From Thalassotalea_F euphylliae (GTDB taxonomy: Bacteria > Pseudomonadota > Gammaproteobacteria > Enterobacterales > Alteromonadaceae), in assembly GCF_042682785.1 (NCBI RefSeq), contig NZ_JBHUIB010000003.1, positions 744,001 to 808,000 of the forward strand: DNA of 64,000 nucleotides, in the 5' to 3' direction. This document shows positions 26,751 through 35,438 of this stretch, piece by piece (position 1 is the first letter of the stretch; every line of letters starts with the position of its first letter). The notes below the pieces were generated by a model. That model saw nothing but the letters and a program-made list of their open reading frames with translations, did not search any database and was not told the origin of the DNA. Made by a program: the position numbers and the translations under genes.

Positions 26751-27106
26751 TAAAACCTCAACACATGCTTAAATTCAGTCAATTTTTGTTGAAGCGCTTC
26801 AGGTTGAGCAATTTGAGCATCAGCGAGTTCAAGTTGTGAAGATAAACCTCTTTCTTTGAGGCTTTTCGCGCACACATAAATTTCTTCAACGTCGTAAAAT
26901 GCGAGTGCATTAAATGTTTTTAAGTAGTTTTTAACATTTAGCAGTTCAGGTTTTGTAGCATCTTTTAGCTGCCATACGCCATCGCCAACAAAGAATAGGG
27001 CAACAGTCTGCTCATACGAGCCAAATATTAGCGCCATATCAAGTGCATCTTTACCATTTGAATTTGCAAATGGCGCAGAGCTATTAATGATAGCTATTGA
27101 TGTCAT
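26750..27106 (-). CDS. tusC: Sulfurtransferase subunit TusC (DsrF family)
   Basis: 118 residues. The start IAIINSSAPFANSNGKDALDMAL and QTVALFFVGDGVWQL match DsrE/DsrF-like folds, and IYVCAKSLKERGL resembles the conserved cysteine loop. It is the second subunit of the TusBCD sulfur relay. The gene overlaps tusD by 4 bp and abuts tusB, so translation is coupled. Confidence 0.92.
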   Translation of the reverse strand: MTSIAIINSSAPFANSNGKDALDMALIFGSYEQTVALFFVGDGVWQLKDATKPELLNVKNYLKTFNALAFYDVEEIYVCAKSLKERGLSSQLELADAQIAQPEALQQKLTEFKHVLRF

Positions 27107-27471
27107 AATTGAATCACTCTATCCGCTGAGTTACTCAGTTCAACCATTTCACCTAGTCCCGATATAGTAAATGCTGGGTGAATGTTGTGATTATCTTTGT
27201 CGTCGGTCATACCGCGCTTTTCTGCCGCAGAAATACACAAATGTAAATCAAAATTATATTTTGTTTTTAGTTGGCAAAGAGCTTCAACAAACTGATATTC
27301 GTCACTAGGCTGGCTCGCTAGTTTGTTTGCCGCTAGCACACCATCTTGATAAAAAAACACACCGTTAATGGTATGTTCTTCAGTTGCATAAATAGCTTCT
27401 ATTAATTCATTAGCAGTTGCAGACAACCCATGGAAAGGGGAGGTTGTTACAACGATGGTAAATACTGACAC
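27103..27471 (-). CDS. tusD: Sulfurtransferase subunit TusD (DsrE family)
   Basis: 122 residues. TusD receives sulfur from TusA on a conserved cysteine, here C79 in LHLCISAAEKRG. The opening FTIVVTTSPFHGLSATANELIEAI and INGVFFYQDGVLAANK are typical. It is the first gene of the operon; a terminator of the upstream BI-1 gene lies just before it. Confidence 0.94.
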   Translation of the reverse strand: MSVFTIVVTTSPFHGLSATANELIEAIYATEEHTINGVFFYQDGVLAANKLASQPSDEYQFVEALCQLKTKYNFDLHLCISAAEKRGMTDDKDNHNIHPAFTISGLGEMVELSNSADRVIQL

Positions 27472-27494
27472 TGTAATTCCAAAATTTGGGCATT

Positions 27495-27519
27495 AAAAAG
27501 CCCCGTATTAACGAGGCTT
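27495..27519 (-). terminator. Terminator between the BI-1 gene and tusD
   Basis: On the minus strand AAGCCTCGT-TAAT-ACGGGGCTT, with one mismatch, is followed by a T-run. It separates the BI-1 gene from the tus operon. Confidence 0.75.
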
Positions 27520-27544
27520 AGTATAACCGATTAATTGTAAAGAA

Positions 27545-28213
27545 TTAATCGTCTGAGCTAAACGCGCCTAAAAGTTGAAGAAGGCTAACGAATAAATTGT
27601 AAATGCTTAAGTATAGCGACACTGTTGCGCGGATATAGTTGCGCTCACCACCGTGGATAATACGGCTAGTATCGAACAAAATTAAACCAGACATAATCAT
27701 TACGATAGCAGCATTTAAAGCTAGTGAAACCGCTGGAATACCCATAAAGATATTTGCAATACCGGCAATAAGCACAACGATTAAACCAACCATCAAGAAG
27801 CCACCCATGAACGAGAAGTCTTTCTTGCTTGTTAATGCGTATCCTGACAGTGCGAAGAAAATTACTGCTGTACCGCCAAGGGCTTGCATGATCAATGAGC
27901 CGCCATTTGGCAAGGCTGCGTATGCACTAAGTAATGGGCCTAGAGAAGCTCCCATTAAACCAGTGAAAGCGAATATCCAAAAGATGCCGCTCGCTTTATC
28001 GGCTTGTTTGTTTACAACGAATAGCAATCCAAATGCGACAAGCGTCATTACTAAGGCTGCAAGATGAGATAAACCCATCGCCATAGAAATGCCTGCTGTT
28101 ACAGCACTGAACGCCAACGTCATACCTAATAACATGTAGGTATTACGTAATACCTTGTTAATTTCAATTGCGGTACTCTGACTAGCAGCACCTAGATTCA
28201 TATTTGATTGCAT
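27545..28213 (-). CDS. Bax inhibitor-1 / YccA family membrane protein
   Basis: 222 residues with seven hydrophobic segments, the usual size and topology of BI-1/YccA proteins. The family signature near the C-terminal half, GLILFDTSRIIHGGERNYIRATVSLYLSIYNLF, contains the conserved aspartates thought to form the pore sensor. E. coli YccA interacts with the FtsH protease; YbhL is a paralogue. The exact role here is unknown. Upstream AGGAAGA is a fair ribosome-binding site. Confidence 0.9.
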   Translation of the reverse strand: MQSNMNLGAASQSTAIEINKVLRNTYMLLGMTLAFSAVTAGISMAMGLSHLAALVMTLVAFGLLFVVNKQADKASGIFWIFAFTGLMGASLGPLLSAYAALPNGGSLIMQALGGTAVIFFALSGYALTSKKDFSFMGGFLMVGLIVVLIAGIANIFMGIPAVSLALNAAIVMIMSGLILFDTSRIIHGGERNYIRATVSLYLSIYNLFVSLLQLLGAFSSDD

Positions 28214-28329
28214 AAGTCTTCCTCTATGAACTTTTTTCTACTTATTTAGATGGGGGCTGTCTTGAAAAAGTTCAAGTCAGAACGCCATCTTTGACATATT
28301 ATGACACGGCTTTTCTCGTTTTACTACGG

Positions 28330-28926
28330 TCAAACCTGCTGAAATTGATCAATTATTTGTTTCTTTCTGTAACATCCATTTGCATGGTCGTTTACCATAC
28401 CACAAGCTTGCATGTGAGCGTAAATAGTTGTTGAACCTACAAATTTAAACCCACGTTTTTTGAGGTCTTTACTAAACGCATCTGACTCTTTCGTGGTCAC
28501 TGGGTAATCTTCAAGAGTCTTTATTGAATTTACAATGGTTTTGTTACCCACAAATGACCACTGATAAGCAGCAAATGAACCAAATTCTTTCTGAATTTCT
28601 ATAAACCGTTTAGCATTATTGACTGCGGCTTCTATTTTCCCACGATGACGAATGATAGAGGCGTCCGTTGAAAGTAAAGCTATTTTGCTCTCATCAAAGC
28701 CCGCAACTTTACAGACGTCGAAATCATTAAAAGCTTTTCTATATGCCTCTCGACGCTTAAGTATGGTGTACCAACTTAAACCAGCTTGCATACATTCTAG
28801 TGTTAAGAATTCAAAAAGTTTATTGTCGTCGTGGACGGGGACGCCCCATTCTTCATCATGATAAACAACATAGTCGGGTTTTGTTTCATCTAACCAGGGG
28901 CACCGGCAAATGTCTTGATTTTGCAT
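28330..28926 (-). CDS. tag: DNA-3-methyladenine glycosylase I
   Basis: 198 residues. It removes 3-methyladenine from alkylated DNA. The family opening CRCPWLDETKPDYVVYHDEEWG (written here in part by its key residues CPW and YHDEEWG) and LTLECMQAGLSWYTILKRRE, which includes the catalytic glutamate, are intact. The zinc-binding cysteine and histidines near YAHMQACGMVNDH are present too. It stands alone, transcribed away from tRNA-Ser. Confidence 0.95.
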   Translation of the reverse strand: MQNQDICRCPWLDETKPDYVVYHDEEWGVPVHDDNKLFEFLTLECMQAGLSWYTILKRREAYRKAFNDFDVCKVAGFDESKIALLSTDASIIRHRGKIEAAVNNAKRFIEIQKEFGSFAAYQWSFVGNKTIVNSIKTLEDYPVTTKESDAFSKDLKKRGFKFVGSTTIYAHMQACGMVNDHANGCYRKKQIIDQFQQV

Positions 28927-29005
28927 TTTAATCCTTTAATTTTGTTCTAGTAATCTACAATTAGACTAAAAATGTAGCAGTTGAATTAATTTTTTATATT
29001 TAGGC

Positions 29006-29034
29006 TTTACAAGCGAATAGGGACACATTAATAT
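29006..29034 (+). promoter_or_regulatory. Promoter of tRNA-Ser copy 1
   Basis: TTTACA (29006-29011), 17-bp spacer, TAATAT (29029-29034), 35 bp before the tRNA. The same boxes and spacing occur before copy 2. A C/G-rich discriminator (TCGCTCCG) follows, as in stringently controlled stable-RNA promoters. A small AAGGC/GCCTT hairpin sits in the leader. Confidence 0.82.
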
Positions 29035-29069
29035 TCGCTCCGTCTTAAGGCAAGCGCCTTATTTCAATT

Positions 29070-29160
29070 GGTGAGATGGCTGAGTGGTCGAAAGCACCGG
29101 TCTTGAAAACCGGCAGGGGTTTGTAGCCCCTCTAGGGTTCAAATCCCTATCTCACCGCCA
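29070..29160 (+). tRNA. tRNA-Ser(UGA), copy 1
   Basis: 91 nt including encoded CCA. The acceptor stem GGTGAGA/TCTCACC is complete, the anticodon stem CCGGT/ACCGG encloses loop CTTGAAA (anticodon TGA), and a long class II variable arm (AGGGG-loop-CCCCT) identifies a serine tRNA. The T arm reads AGGGTTCAAATCCCT. Confidence 0.97.
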
Positions 29161-29166
29161 TATTCT

Positions 29167-29193
29167 AAAGCCTCGCAATCGCGAGGCTTTTTT
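29167..29193 (+). terminator. Terminator of tRNA-Ser copy 1
   Basis: GCCTCGC-AATC-GCGAGGC followed by six T, 10 bp after the tRNA. The same structure with a changed loop follows copy 2. Confidence 0.95.
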
Positions 29194-29353
29194 CGTTTCT
29201 AGCGCTTAAAAAAATGCTTAACAATCCTATTTAAGCTTGAAGGATTCGTTTCTAAATTTGTAAAAAAATCAGTACTAAAGTGCACTAAATTACTTAATCA
29301 TAAGTATTTTCTTTACTACACTTACAGAAAATACAATAAACGAGAAAAAGTAA

Positions 29354-30463
29354 ATGAAGACTAAAGCCGCAGTTGCATTCAAAGCCGGACAGCCACTCGA
29401 AATTGCTGATGTAGACCTTCAAGGCCCTAAAGCAGGCGAGGTATTGATAGAAATAAAAGCAACAGGCGTTTGCCATACCGATGCCTTTACCTTGTCAGGT
29501 GATGATCCTGAAGGTGCATTTCCCGCAATTTTAGGGCACGAGGGTGCAGGAGTCGTTGTTGATGTGGGGCCCGGCGTCAGTTCTTTGAGCGTAGGCGATC
29601 ATGTGATTCCATTGTATACACCCGAGTGTCGTGAATGTGATTTTTGTTTGCACCCAAAAACAAACTTATGCCAAAAAATAAGAACGACTCAAGGTCAGGG
29701 CTTAATGCCTGATGGCACGTCACGTTTTTCATTAGATGGAGAACCAATCCTGCATTATATGGGCTGCTCAACGTTTTCGAACTACACAGTACTACCTGAA
29801 ATTGCAGTAGCAAAAATTCGTAAAGACGCACCTTTTGACAAAGTTTGCTATATCGGTTGCGGCGTAACAACAGGCGTTGGTGCTGTAATCTTTGATGCCA
29901 AGGTAGAACCAGGTAGTAATGTGGTTGTATTTGGTTTAGGCGGTATTGGGTTAAATGTTATTCAAGGTGCCAAGTTAGCAGGTGCAAATAAAATCATTGG
30001 TATTGATATTAATGAATCAAAGGTACCGCTAGCTAAAGAGTTTGGCATGACTGAATTTATTAACCCTAAGAAAGTTGATGATACCGTTGCTACGATTATC
30101 GAACGCACTGGTGGTGGGGCTGACTATAGCTTTGAGTGTATTGGTAATGTCAATACGATGAGACAAGCACTGGAATGCTGTCACAAAGGCTGGGGTGAAA
30201 GTTGGATTATCGGCGTCGCTGGTGCAGGGCAAGAAATATCTACTCGTCCATTCCAACTAGTAACTGGTAGATCGTGGCGCGGCACAGCATTTGGCGGTGC
30301 AAGAGGGCGTACCGATGTGCCTAAAATAGTTGACTGGTATATGGACGGTAAAATTAACATTGATGAGTTAATTACACATACCATGCCGTTAGAAAAGATT
30401 AATCATGCGTTCGATTTAATGCATGAAGGTAAATCTATACGTTCAGTTGTGTTGTTCGATTAG
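29354..30463 (+). CDS. adhC: S-(hydroxymethyl)glutathione dehydrogenase (class III alcohol dehydrogenase)
   Basis: 369 residues. It oxidises S-hydroxymethylglutathione to S-formylglutathione with NAD+, the first enzymatic step of formaldehyde detoxification. Catalytic zinc ligands C40 (TGVCHTD) and H62 (LGHEG) are followed by the structural zinc cysteines in ECRECDFC and NLCQ. The Rossmann motif GLGGIGLNVIQGAK follows. Class III size and sequence match E. coli FrmA (369). The partner hydrolase fghA starts 9 bp downstream; no FrmR-type regulator gene is adjacent. Confidence 0.96.
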   Translation: MKTKAAVAFKAGQPLEIADVDLQGPKAGEVLIEIKATGVCHTDAFTLSGDDPEGAFPAILGHEGAGVVVDVGPGVSSLSVGDHVIPLYTPECRECDFCLHPKTNLCQKIRTTQGQGLMPDGTSRFSLDGEPILHYMGCSTFSNYTVLPEIAVAKIRKDAPFDKVCYIGCGVTTGVGAVIFDAKVEPGSNVVVFGLGGIGLNVIQGAKLAGANKIIGIDINESKVPLAKEFGMTEFINPKKVDDTVATIIERTGGGADYSFECIGNVNTMRQALECCHKGWGESWIIGVAGAGQEISTRPFQLVTGRSWRGTAFGGARGRTDVPKIVDWYMDGKINIDELITHTMPLEKINHAFDLMHEGKSIRSVVLFD

Positions 30464-30472
30464 GAGCCGTTT

Positions 30473-31297
30473 GTGGAATTAATTTCGTCACATAAATGTT
30501 TTGAAGGAAAACAGCTCAGGTATAAACATCACTCAGATGCAAACCAGTGTGAAATGACCTTCTCTATTTTTTTACCACCACAAGCGGAACAAGAAAGGGT
30601 TCCGATGCTAATGTGGCTCTCGGGTCTTACATGTAATGATGAAAACTTTGTCGTAAAAGCGGGGGCCCAAAAATATGCCGCAGAATATGGCATAGCTATC
30701 GTTACACCAGATACGAGCCCCCGCGGCGAAGCGGTAAAAAATGACGACGCCTATGATCTAGGACAAGGGGCTGGTTTTTATCTGAATGCGACTGAGCAAG
30801 GCTGGGCGGAGAATTTTAACATGTATGACTACATTACCCAGGAATTGCCCCAAGTTTTGTTAGATCATTTTCCATTAAATGGTGCTTCGTCTATTTCTGG
30901 TCATTCAATGGGAGGGCATGGTGCATTAACACTGGGACTACGGAATCCAAAACTTTATCGCAGTATTTCTGCTTTTGCTCCCATTTGCCACCCTATCAAT
31001 TGTCCTTGGGGACAAAAAGCGTTTTCGAACTATTTGGGGGAAAACTCGCAAACTTGGGAAATGTATGATGCTTTGAAGCTATTAGAATCAACTGAAACGC
31101 CTCCGCACATATTAATAGACCAAGGTGAGGCTGATAGCTTTTTAGAAGAACAATTGAAATTAGATGTTTTTACCGATGAAGCATTTAGGCATCAAAATAT
31201 CAGTATTAATAGACGAGAAGGCTATGATCATAGTTACTTTTTTATCGCTAGTTTTATTGAATCCCATATTATTTTTCATAGCAAATACTTAGCGTAG
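30473..31297 (+). CDS. fghA: S-formylglutathione hydrolase
   Basis: 274 residues, starting at GTG with TAGGAGCC upstream. It hydrolyses S-formylglutathione to formate and glutathione, the step after AdhC. The esterase-D fold shows the nucleophile in SISGHSMGGHGAL (S145), WLSGLTCNDENFV near 49-61, DQGEADSFLEEQL carrying the acid, and the catalytic histidine in GYDHSYFFI. Length is close to E. coli FrmB/YeiG (277-278). Confidence 0.95.
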   Translation: MELISSHKCFEGKQLRYKHHSDANQCEMTFSIFLPPQAEQERVPMLMWLSGLTCNDENFVVKAGAQKYAAEYGIAIVTPDTSPRGEAVKNDDAYDLGQGAGFYLNATEQGWAENFNMYDYITQELPQVLLDHFPLNGASSISGHSMGGHGALTLGLRNPKLYRSISAFAPICHPINCPWGQKAFSNYLGENSQTWEMYDALKLLESTETPPHILIDQGEADSFLEEQLKLDVFTDEAFRHQNISINRREGYDHSYFFIASFIESHIIFHSKYLA

Positions 31298-31362
31298 GTT
31301 TGCAAGAAAGCCGTGTTAGAGTAAATGATTATAAGAGGTAAGTAAGGACAGGGTGACGCCGT

Positions 31363-32460
31363 ATGTTTAAAACACTCGTTAAAGCTGTTTTTCCATCTTT
31401 AGCTACTCGTGCGGCTACCCCAAACTATGAAGTATTTGCTCAATCTAAAGGTCTTGAGAAAAACGAAAAAACTGAAGCTTTAACGCAATTAAGCGAATCG
31501 CTCAGTAACAATCAACAAATCCAATTAAGGCAGTGTAAAAATGATGAGGAACAGTTCCTCGCTTATTTGTTTGGTGAAACTTTCATTGAAGCAAGTCAAG
31601 ACGAGTTAGCAAGTTATTTATCTGAAAAAATAACGCTAGTATTGAAGCAGCCATCGCTGGTGTTAAACGAAATGCCCGTTATGCCATCAAGTGTCGCGCT
31701 AATAATCGATGAAATTAATAATGAAGAATTTAATACAGATGCACTCATTGAATTGATCAATACGGAGCCTAGCATTGCAACCAATGTAGTTAGTGTAGCT
31801 AACAGTGCTAAGTATAAGCGTGCTAAGGAAATCACTGACATAAAATCTGCTTTTATGGCGATGGGCGCTGAAGGGTTAGTCCAAGAGGTGCTAGAAAGTT
31901 TTCTTAAATCATTCAAACCCGCAAACAACATTTATTTTAAACAATTTGGTGAAAAGATTTGGCAGCACTGTTTACAAACAGCAGTGCTGTCGAAGCAAAT
32001 AGCCAAGAACCTTGATCCTACGTTAGCTTCCACTGCTTATTTAGCGGGTTTACTTTCCAATGTTGGTACGATGATCGTATTTCAGTTAACAACAGAGGCT
32101 TTTTCGGTAGTGAGTCCCGATGCATCTCCCGGTTCAGCAACGTTTCAGCGTTTGATTATCGATCATGCAAAGAAGGTTAGTTTCGCTATTGGCAAACACT
32201 GGGAGCTTCCTCCTGAAATCAATAAAACGTTGGCATTGCAAGAGCGAATTATTAGCAAAGCGCATTTGCAAGAAGCGCAGCGTAAACTTCCTTTGGCTGC
32301 CATTGTTTTTCAAGCGAGTAAACTCAGCCAGCTACTTTGTTTGTTTGAACACCAAAAGTTGGACGACAACAGCCTAGCCCAATATAGCAGAGAGTATTTT
32401 ATAGATAATTGGTGTATGGAAAAGATTCAACAGAGCATTAAAAACGTAACTAGTGACTAA
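31363..32460 (+). CDS. HDOD-domain signalling protein
   Basis: 365 residues, soluble. The HDOD domain spans about residues 100-300, with NEMPVMPSSVALIIDEI, NTEPSIATNVVSVANSAKYK, AFMAMGAEGLVQEVL and LAGLLSNVGTMIVFQL. HDOD is an HD-like domain usually lacking catalytic histidines; it is associated with bacterial signalling and stress control. There is no attached receiver, GGDEF or EAL domain. The substrate or partner is unknown. It lies between fghA and the second tRNA-Ser. Confidence 0.85.
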   Translation: MFKTLVKAVFPSLATRAATPNYEVFAQSKGLEKNEKTEALTQLSESLSNNQQIQLRQCKNDEEQFLAYLFGETFIEASQDELASYLSEKITLVLKQPSLVLNEMPVMPSSVALIIDEINNEEFNTDALIELINTEPSIATNVVSVANSAKYKRAKEITDIKSAFMAMGAEGLVQEVLESFLKSFKPANNIYFKQFGEKIWQHCLQTAVLSKQIAKNLDPTLASTAYLAGLLSNVGTMIVFQLTTEAFSVVSPDASPGSATFQRLIIDHAKKVSFAIGKHWELPPEINKTLALQERIISKAHLQEAQRKLPLAAIVFQASKLSQLLCLFEHQKLDDNSLAQYSREYFIDNWCMEKIQQSIKNVTSD

Positions 32461-32507
32461 TAAATGTGCGTTCAGTAAAAAAATCAAAAATACTTAGCAA
32501 TAAAAGC

Positions 32508-32536
32508 TTTACAAGTGTTTCATCAATCTTTAATAT
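32508..32536 (+). promoter_or_regulatory. Promoter of tRNA-Ser copy 2
   Basis: TTTACA (32508-32513), 17-bp spacer, TAATAT (32531-32536). The boxes match copy 1 exactly while most of the spacer differs, showing selection on the promoter elements. The GC-rich discriminator TCGCACCG is retained. Confidence 0.82.
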
Positions 32537-32570
32537 TCGCACCGTCTTAAGGCAATGCCTTAATTCAATT

Positions 32571-32661
32571 GGTGAGATGGCTGAGTGGTCGAAAGCACCG
32601 GTCTTGAAAACCGGCAAGGGTTTGTAGCCCTTCTAGGGTTCAAATCCCTATCTCACCGCCA
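32571..32661 (+). tRNA. tRNA-Ser(UGA), copy 2
   Basis: 91 nt with encoded CCA and anticodon TGA, differing from copy 1 only in the variable arm, where AGGGG/CCCCT becomes AAGGG/CCCTT. The two substitutions keep the pairing. Confidence 0.97.
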
Positions 32662-32667
32662 TATTCT

Positions 32668-32694
32668 AAAGCCTCGCAAATGCGAGGCTTTTTT
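32668..32694 (+). terminator. Terminator of tRNA-Ser copy 2
   Basis: GCCTCGC-AAAT-GCGAGGC followed by six T, nearly identical to the one after copy 1; only the loop differs. Confidence 0.95.
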
Positions 32695-32836
32695 CGTTCT
32701 AGTCTCTTGAAAATATTTTCAGCTTATTTCTCTGTCCCAACATGTAAATGCAAAGATTTGTAAAACTACCTGCGTAGTCATTCAAATAAGCCCACAATGT
32801 TGATAACGTAGTTCAAAAAGCGTCTGTAGGATTTGC

Positions 32837-34159
32837 ATGAATCATTACTTTGCGGCTCATCGTTATGGCTTTGGTATAGGCAAGAACCAGTCATTCGACA
32901 GTAAAACGAATACTACTGATTGGCTTATATCTCAATTGAAAGCACCGTTAAAAAATGAGTTGGATAGTACATTACCAAACTCGGCTCAAATTAGTCTCCA
33001 ACTTTCAAAAGAAAGGGTTGCAAAAAAAGTAGCTAAGAAAGAGGGAAAGGTATTTAGAAGCTCATACTCCAAAGACACTTATCGAAATTACTGTATCGAC
33101 AGTTTTAACGCTTATCTACAATCAACTAATGGGTTCGGTTGGCGTGTCCTCGATTTTTTCTCAAATCATTTTAGTGTATCTGCCCAAGGGCGCGTAATGA
33201 CGGCATTGGCGCCAACGCTGGAGCGTGAGGCAATTTTGCCTTACTTGAATGGCTACTTTGGCGATATGTTACGCGCTGTTATTAAGCACCCGGCAATGCT
33301 TATTTACCTTAATAATGAAAAGTCCTTTGGTCCAGAATCCAAACTTGGCCTGCGTCGAGGAAAGAGTTTCAATGAAAACTTAGCGAGAGAAATTCTTGAG
33401 TTACACACCTTAGGAGTAGATGGCGGCTATACGCAAAAAGACGTGAATCAACTTGCATTGGCGATAACGGGGTGGAGTGTAGCTAACCCAACTAAAGAAG
33501 GTGAAACTGGTTTTAAGTTTAGAAGGAATGGGCATCAGGGAGGAAGCCAAACCATACTAAATAAAGTTTATGCACAGCCAGGTATCAATAAAGGCGAAAT
33601 AATCTTATCTGATTTATCACAGCATCCTAGCACCATTAAACATTTAGCCACCAAAATAGCTTCACATTTTATTGTCGATAAACCATCAGACGATCTAATT
33701 TCACAGTTGTCTGAGACATGGGCTAACTCTAAAGGTCACATACCTAGTGTTATGAGAACACTTTTAGAGAGTGAACAAGGACAGTCCTTGACTCGAAGGA
33801 AATTTAAAACTGGACGTGAATACGTTATTTCTTCACTTCGTATGGTGGGGGTTAAAAAACTCAAGCCTAAACAAGCAATGCGCTCATTAAGTTTAATGGG
33901 GCAGCAACCATTTAAAGCAGGCTCTCCAGCAGGATTTGATGATTCAGAAAGTACTTGGCTAGCGCCAAACGCTTTGCTCAACAAAGTTGAATGGATAAGC
34001 CTTGTCAGCCAATACGGTAATGTTGAAATTAACGATATTGTACAGCGTGTATTTGCAAACAACACCACATCAGATAACAAATCAGTAGTTGAAAGGGCCG
34101 AATCTAAACAGCTAGCCATTTCTTTAGCTTTGCTTAGCCCAGAATTTATGAGGAAGTAA
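32837..34159 (+). CDS. DUF1800 family protein
   Basis: 440 residues. DUF1800 proteins open with an AAHRYGFG-type motif, seen here at residues 6-13 (AAHRYGFGIGKN), and contain a conserved region like NENLAREILELHTLGVDGGYTQKDVNQLA, here around 178-206, then GHQGGSQTIL. No signal peptide is obvious. The gene is followed after 1 bp by a DUF1501 gene, its usual partner in many bacteria. The biochemical role is not established. Confidence 0.85.
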   Translation: MNHYFAAHRYGFGIGKNQSFDSKTNTTDWLISQLKAPLKNELDSTLPNSAQISLQLSKERVAKKVAKKEGKVFRSSYSKDTYRNYCIDSFNAYLQSTNGFGWRVLDFFSNHFSVSAQGRVMTALAPTLEREAILPYLNGYFGDMLRAVIKHPAMLIYLNNEKSFGPESKLGLRRGKSFNENLAREILELHTLGVDGGYTQKDVNQLALAITGWSVANPTKEGETGFKFRRNGHQGGSQTILNKVYAQPGINKGEIILSDLSQHPSTIKHLATKIASHFIVDKPSDDLISQLSETWANSKGHIPSVMRTLLESEQGQSLTRRKFKTGREYVISSLRMVGVKKLKPKQAMRSLSLMGQQPFKAGSPAGFDDSESTWLAPNALLNKVEWISLVSQYGNVEINDIVQRVFANNTTSDNKSVVERAESKQLAISLALLSPEFMRK

Positions 34160-34160
34160 T

Positions 34161-35315
34161 ATGGATGCTTCAAGACGAAAAATACTTAAAGGGCTATCTG
34201 CGTCTTTGTTACTCTCAGGTTTTCCTTCTTTTGCCGTCGTGAACGCTGTTACACAAAGTAGAAATAGCCATTCGGCAAATAAAAAGGTTGTTTGGGTATG
34301 CTTACGCGGCGCATTAGACGGTTTACATACCGTTATTCCTCATAATGAAAAACAATTGGGTGAATTAAGACCTACATTGTTCAATGACAGTCTAAAAGGT
34401 TGCTTCCCTTTGAATAGCGCATTTTCGTTGAACGGTGCTTTACCCACTTTAGCTTCTTGGTATCAGCAAAAGCAGTTGCTTCCTGTGATTGCGGTAGGCT
34501 CTGGCTATAAAGGTCGTTCCCATTTTGATGGCCAAGATTTTTTAGAGTCAGGTTTACCCGTAATCGACGCTGAAAGCGGTTGGTTAGCCAGGGCAATTAG
34601 TGGAAATAGTCATAATGCTGTTGCTATTTCTCAACGCATTCCATTGTCTTTAAGGAAAACTGATAAAGCGTCCAGTTGGTATCCTAGTCGATTAGAGGCA
34701 GCAGACAATGAACTTATTAGTCAACTACACAGGATGTATGCAAATGACAATGCATTATCTATGACGCTTAAAAACGCGCTATCGGTAAAGGAAATGGCTG
34801 GAGATATAAAAGTAAAAGGTAAGCATAAGTTTGTCGAGTTAGCTAAAGCCGCTGGCACTTTGCTTAAAGAGGACAATGGACTAACCGTAGCAACGTTAGA
34901 ACTCGGTGGTTGGGATACTCATAATAACCAGACTCCACGATTAAAAAGAATGCTATCTCAGCTAGATAAAGGTTTACTAGCGCTCAAACAATCCTTAGAT
35001 GAAGAATGGGAAAATACCCTCGTCGTTATTGCGTCTGAGTTTGGACGAACAGCGAAGGAAAATGGCACCAAAGGGACTGATCACGGAACAGGAAATGTAC
35101 TGTTGTTTGCAGGAGGCTCGCTAAAAGGTGGGCATGTATTAGGTGAATGGCCTGGTTTATCAGCCAACCAATTATTCGAAGGCAGGGATTTAAAACCAAC
35201 GTCCAATATTTTAAGTTGGATAGCCACAGGTTTGAGCCAACACTGGCACCTTAGCAATGAGCAGCTGAAGACCGTATTTCCATCCGCACAAATCTATTCC
35301 TCCAGAATTATCTAG
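34161..35315 (+). CDS. DUF1501 family exported protein
   Basis: 384 residues. The N-terminus DASRRKILKGLSASLLLSG has a twin-arginine-like RRK followed by a hydrophobic stretch, suggesting export by Tat. Family motifs include WVCLRGALDGLHTVIPH, GSGYKGRSHFDGQDFLESG, LELGGWDTHNNQ and IASEFGRTAKENGTKGTDHG, with conserved Asp/His residues as in the alkaline-phosphatase/sulfatase-like fold. It forms an operon with the DUF1800 gene upstream. The substrate is unknown. Confidence 0.88.
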   Translation: MDASRRKILKGLSASLLLSGFPSFAVVNAVTQSRNSHSANKKVVWVCLRGALDGLHTVIPHNEKQLGELRPTLFNDSLKGCFPLNSAFSLNGALPTLASWYQQKQLLPVIAVGSGYKGRSHFDGQDFLESGLPVIDAESGWLARAISGNSHNAVAISQRIPLSLRKTDKASSWYPSRLEAADNELISQLHRMYANDNALSMTLKNALSVKEMAGDIKVKGKHKFVELAKAAGTLLKEDNGLTVATLELGGWDTHNNQTPRLKRMLSQLDKGLLALKQSLDEEWENTLVVIASEFGRTAKENGTKGTDHGTGNVLLFAGGSLKGGHVLGEWPGLSANQLFEGRDLKPTSNILSWIATGLSQHWHLSNEQLKTVFPSAQIYSSRII

Positions 35316-35438
35316 CTAAAGCGAAAGGCGTCATAATAAACATGCAATTATCAAAATATTTTGCATATAAAAACTAGCGCCATTCAATTATGCTTGTCGC
35401 ATATTATTTATTAAATGTGCGCTTAGAAAGTAATTTGT

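Noticed and set aside
27639..28067. 142-codon plus-strand frame antisense to the BI-1 gene
   Set aside because: It mirrors the coding frame of a clear membrane-protein gene; its composition is that of an antisense shadow.
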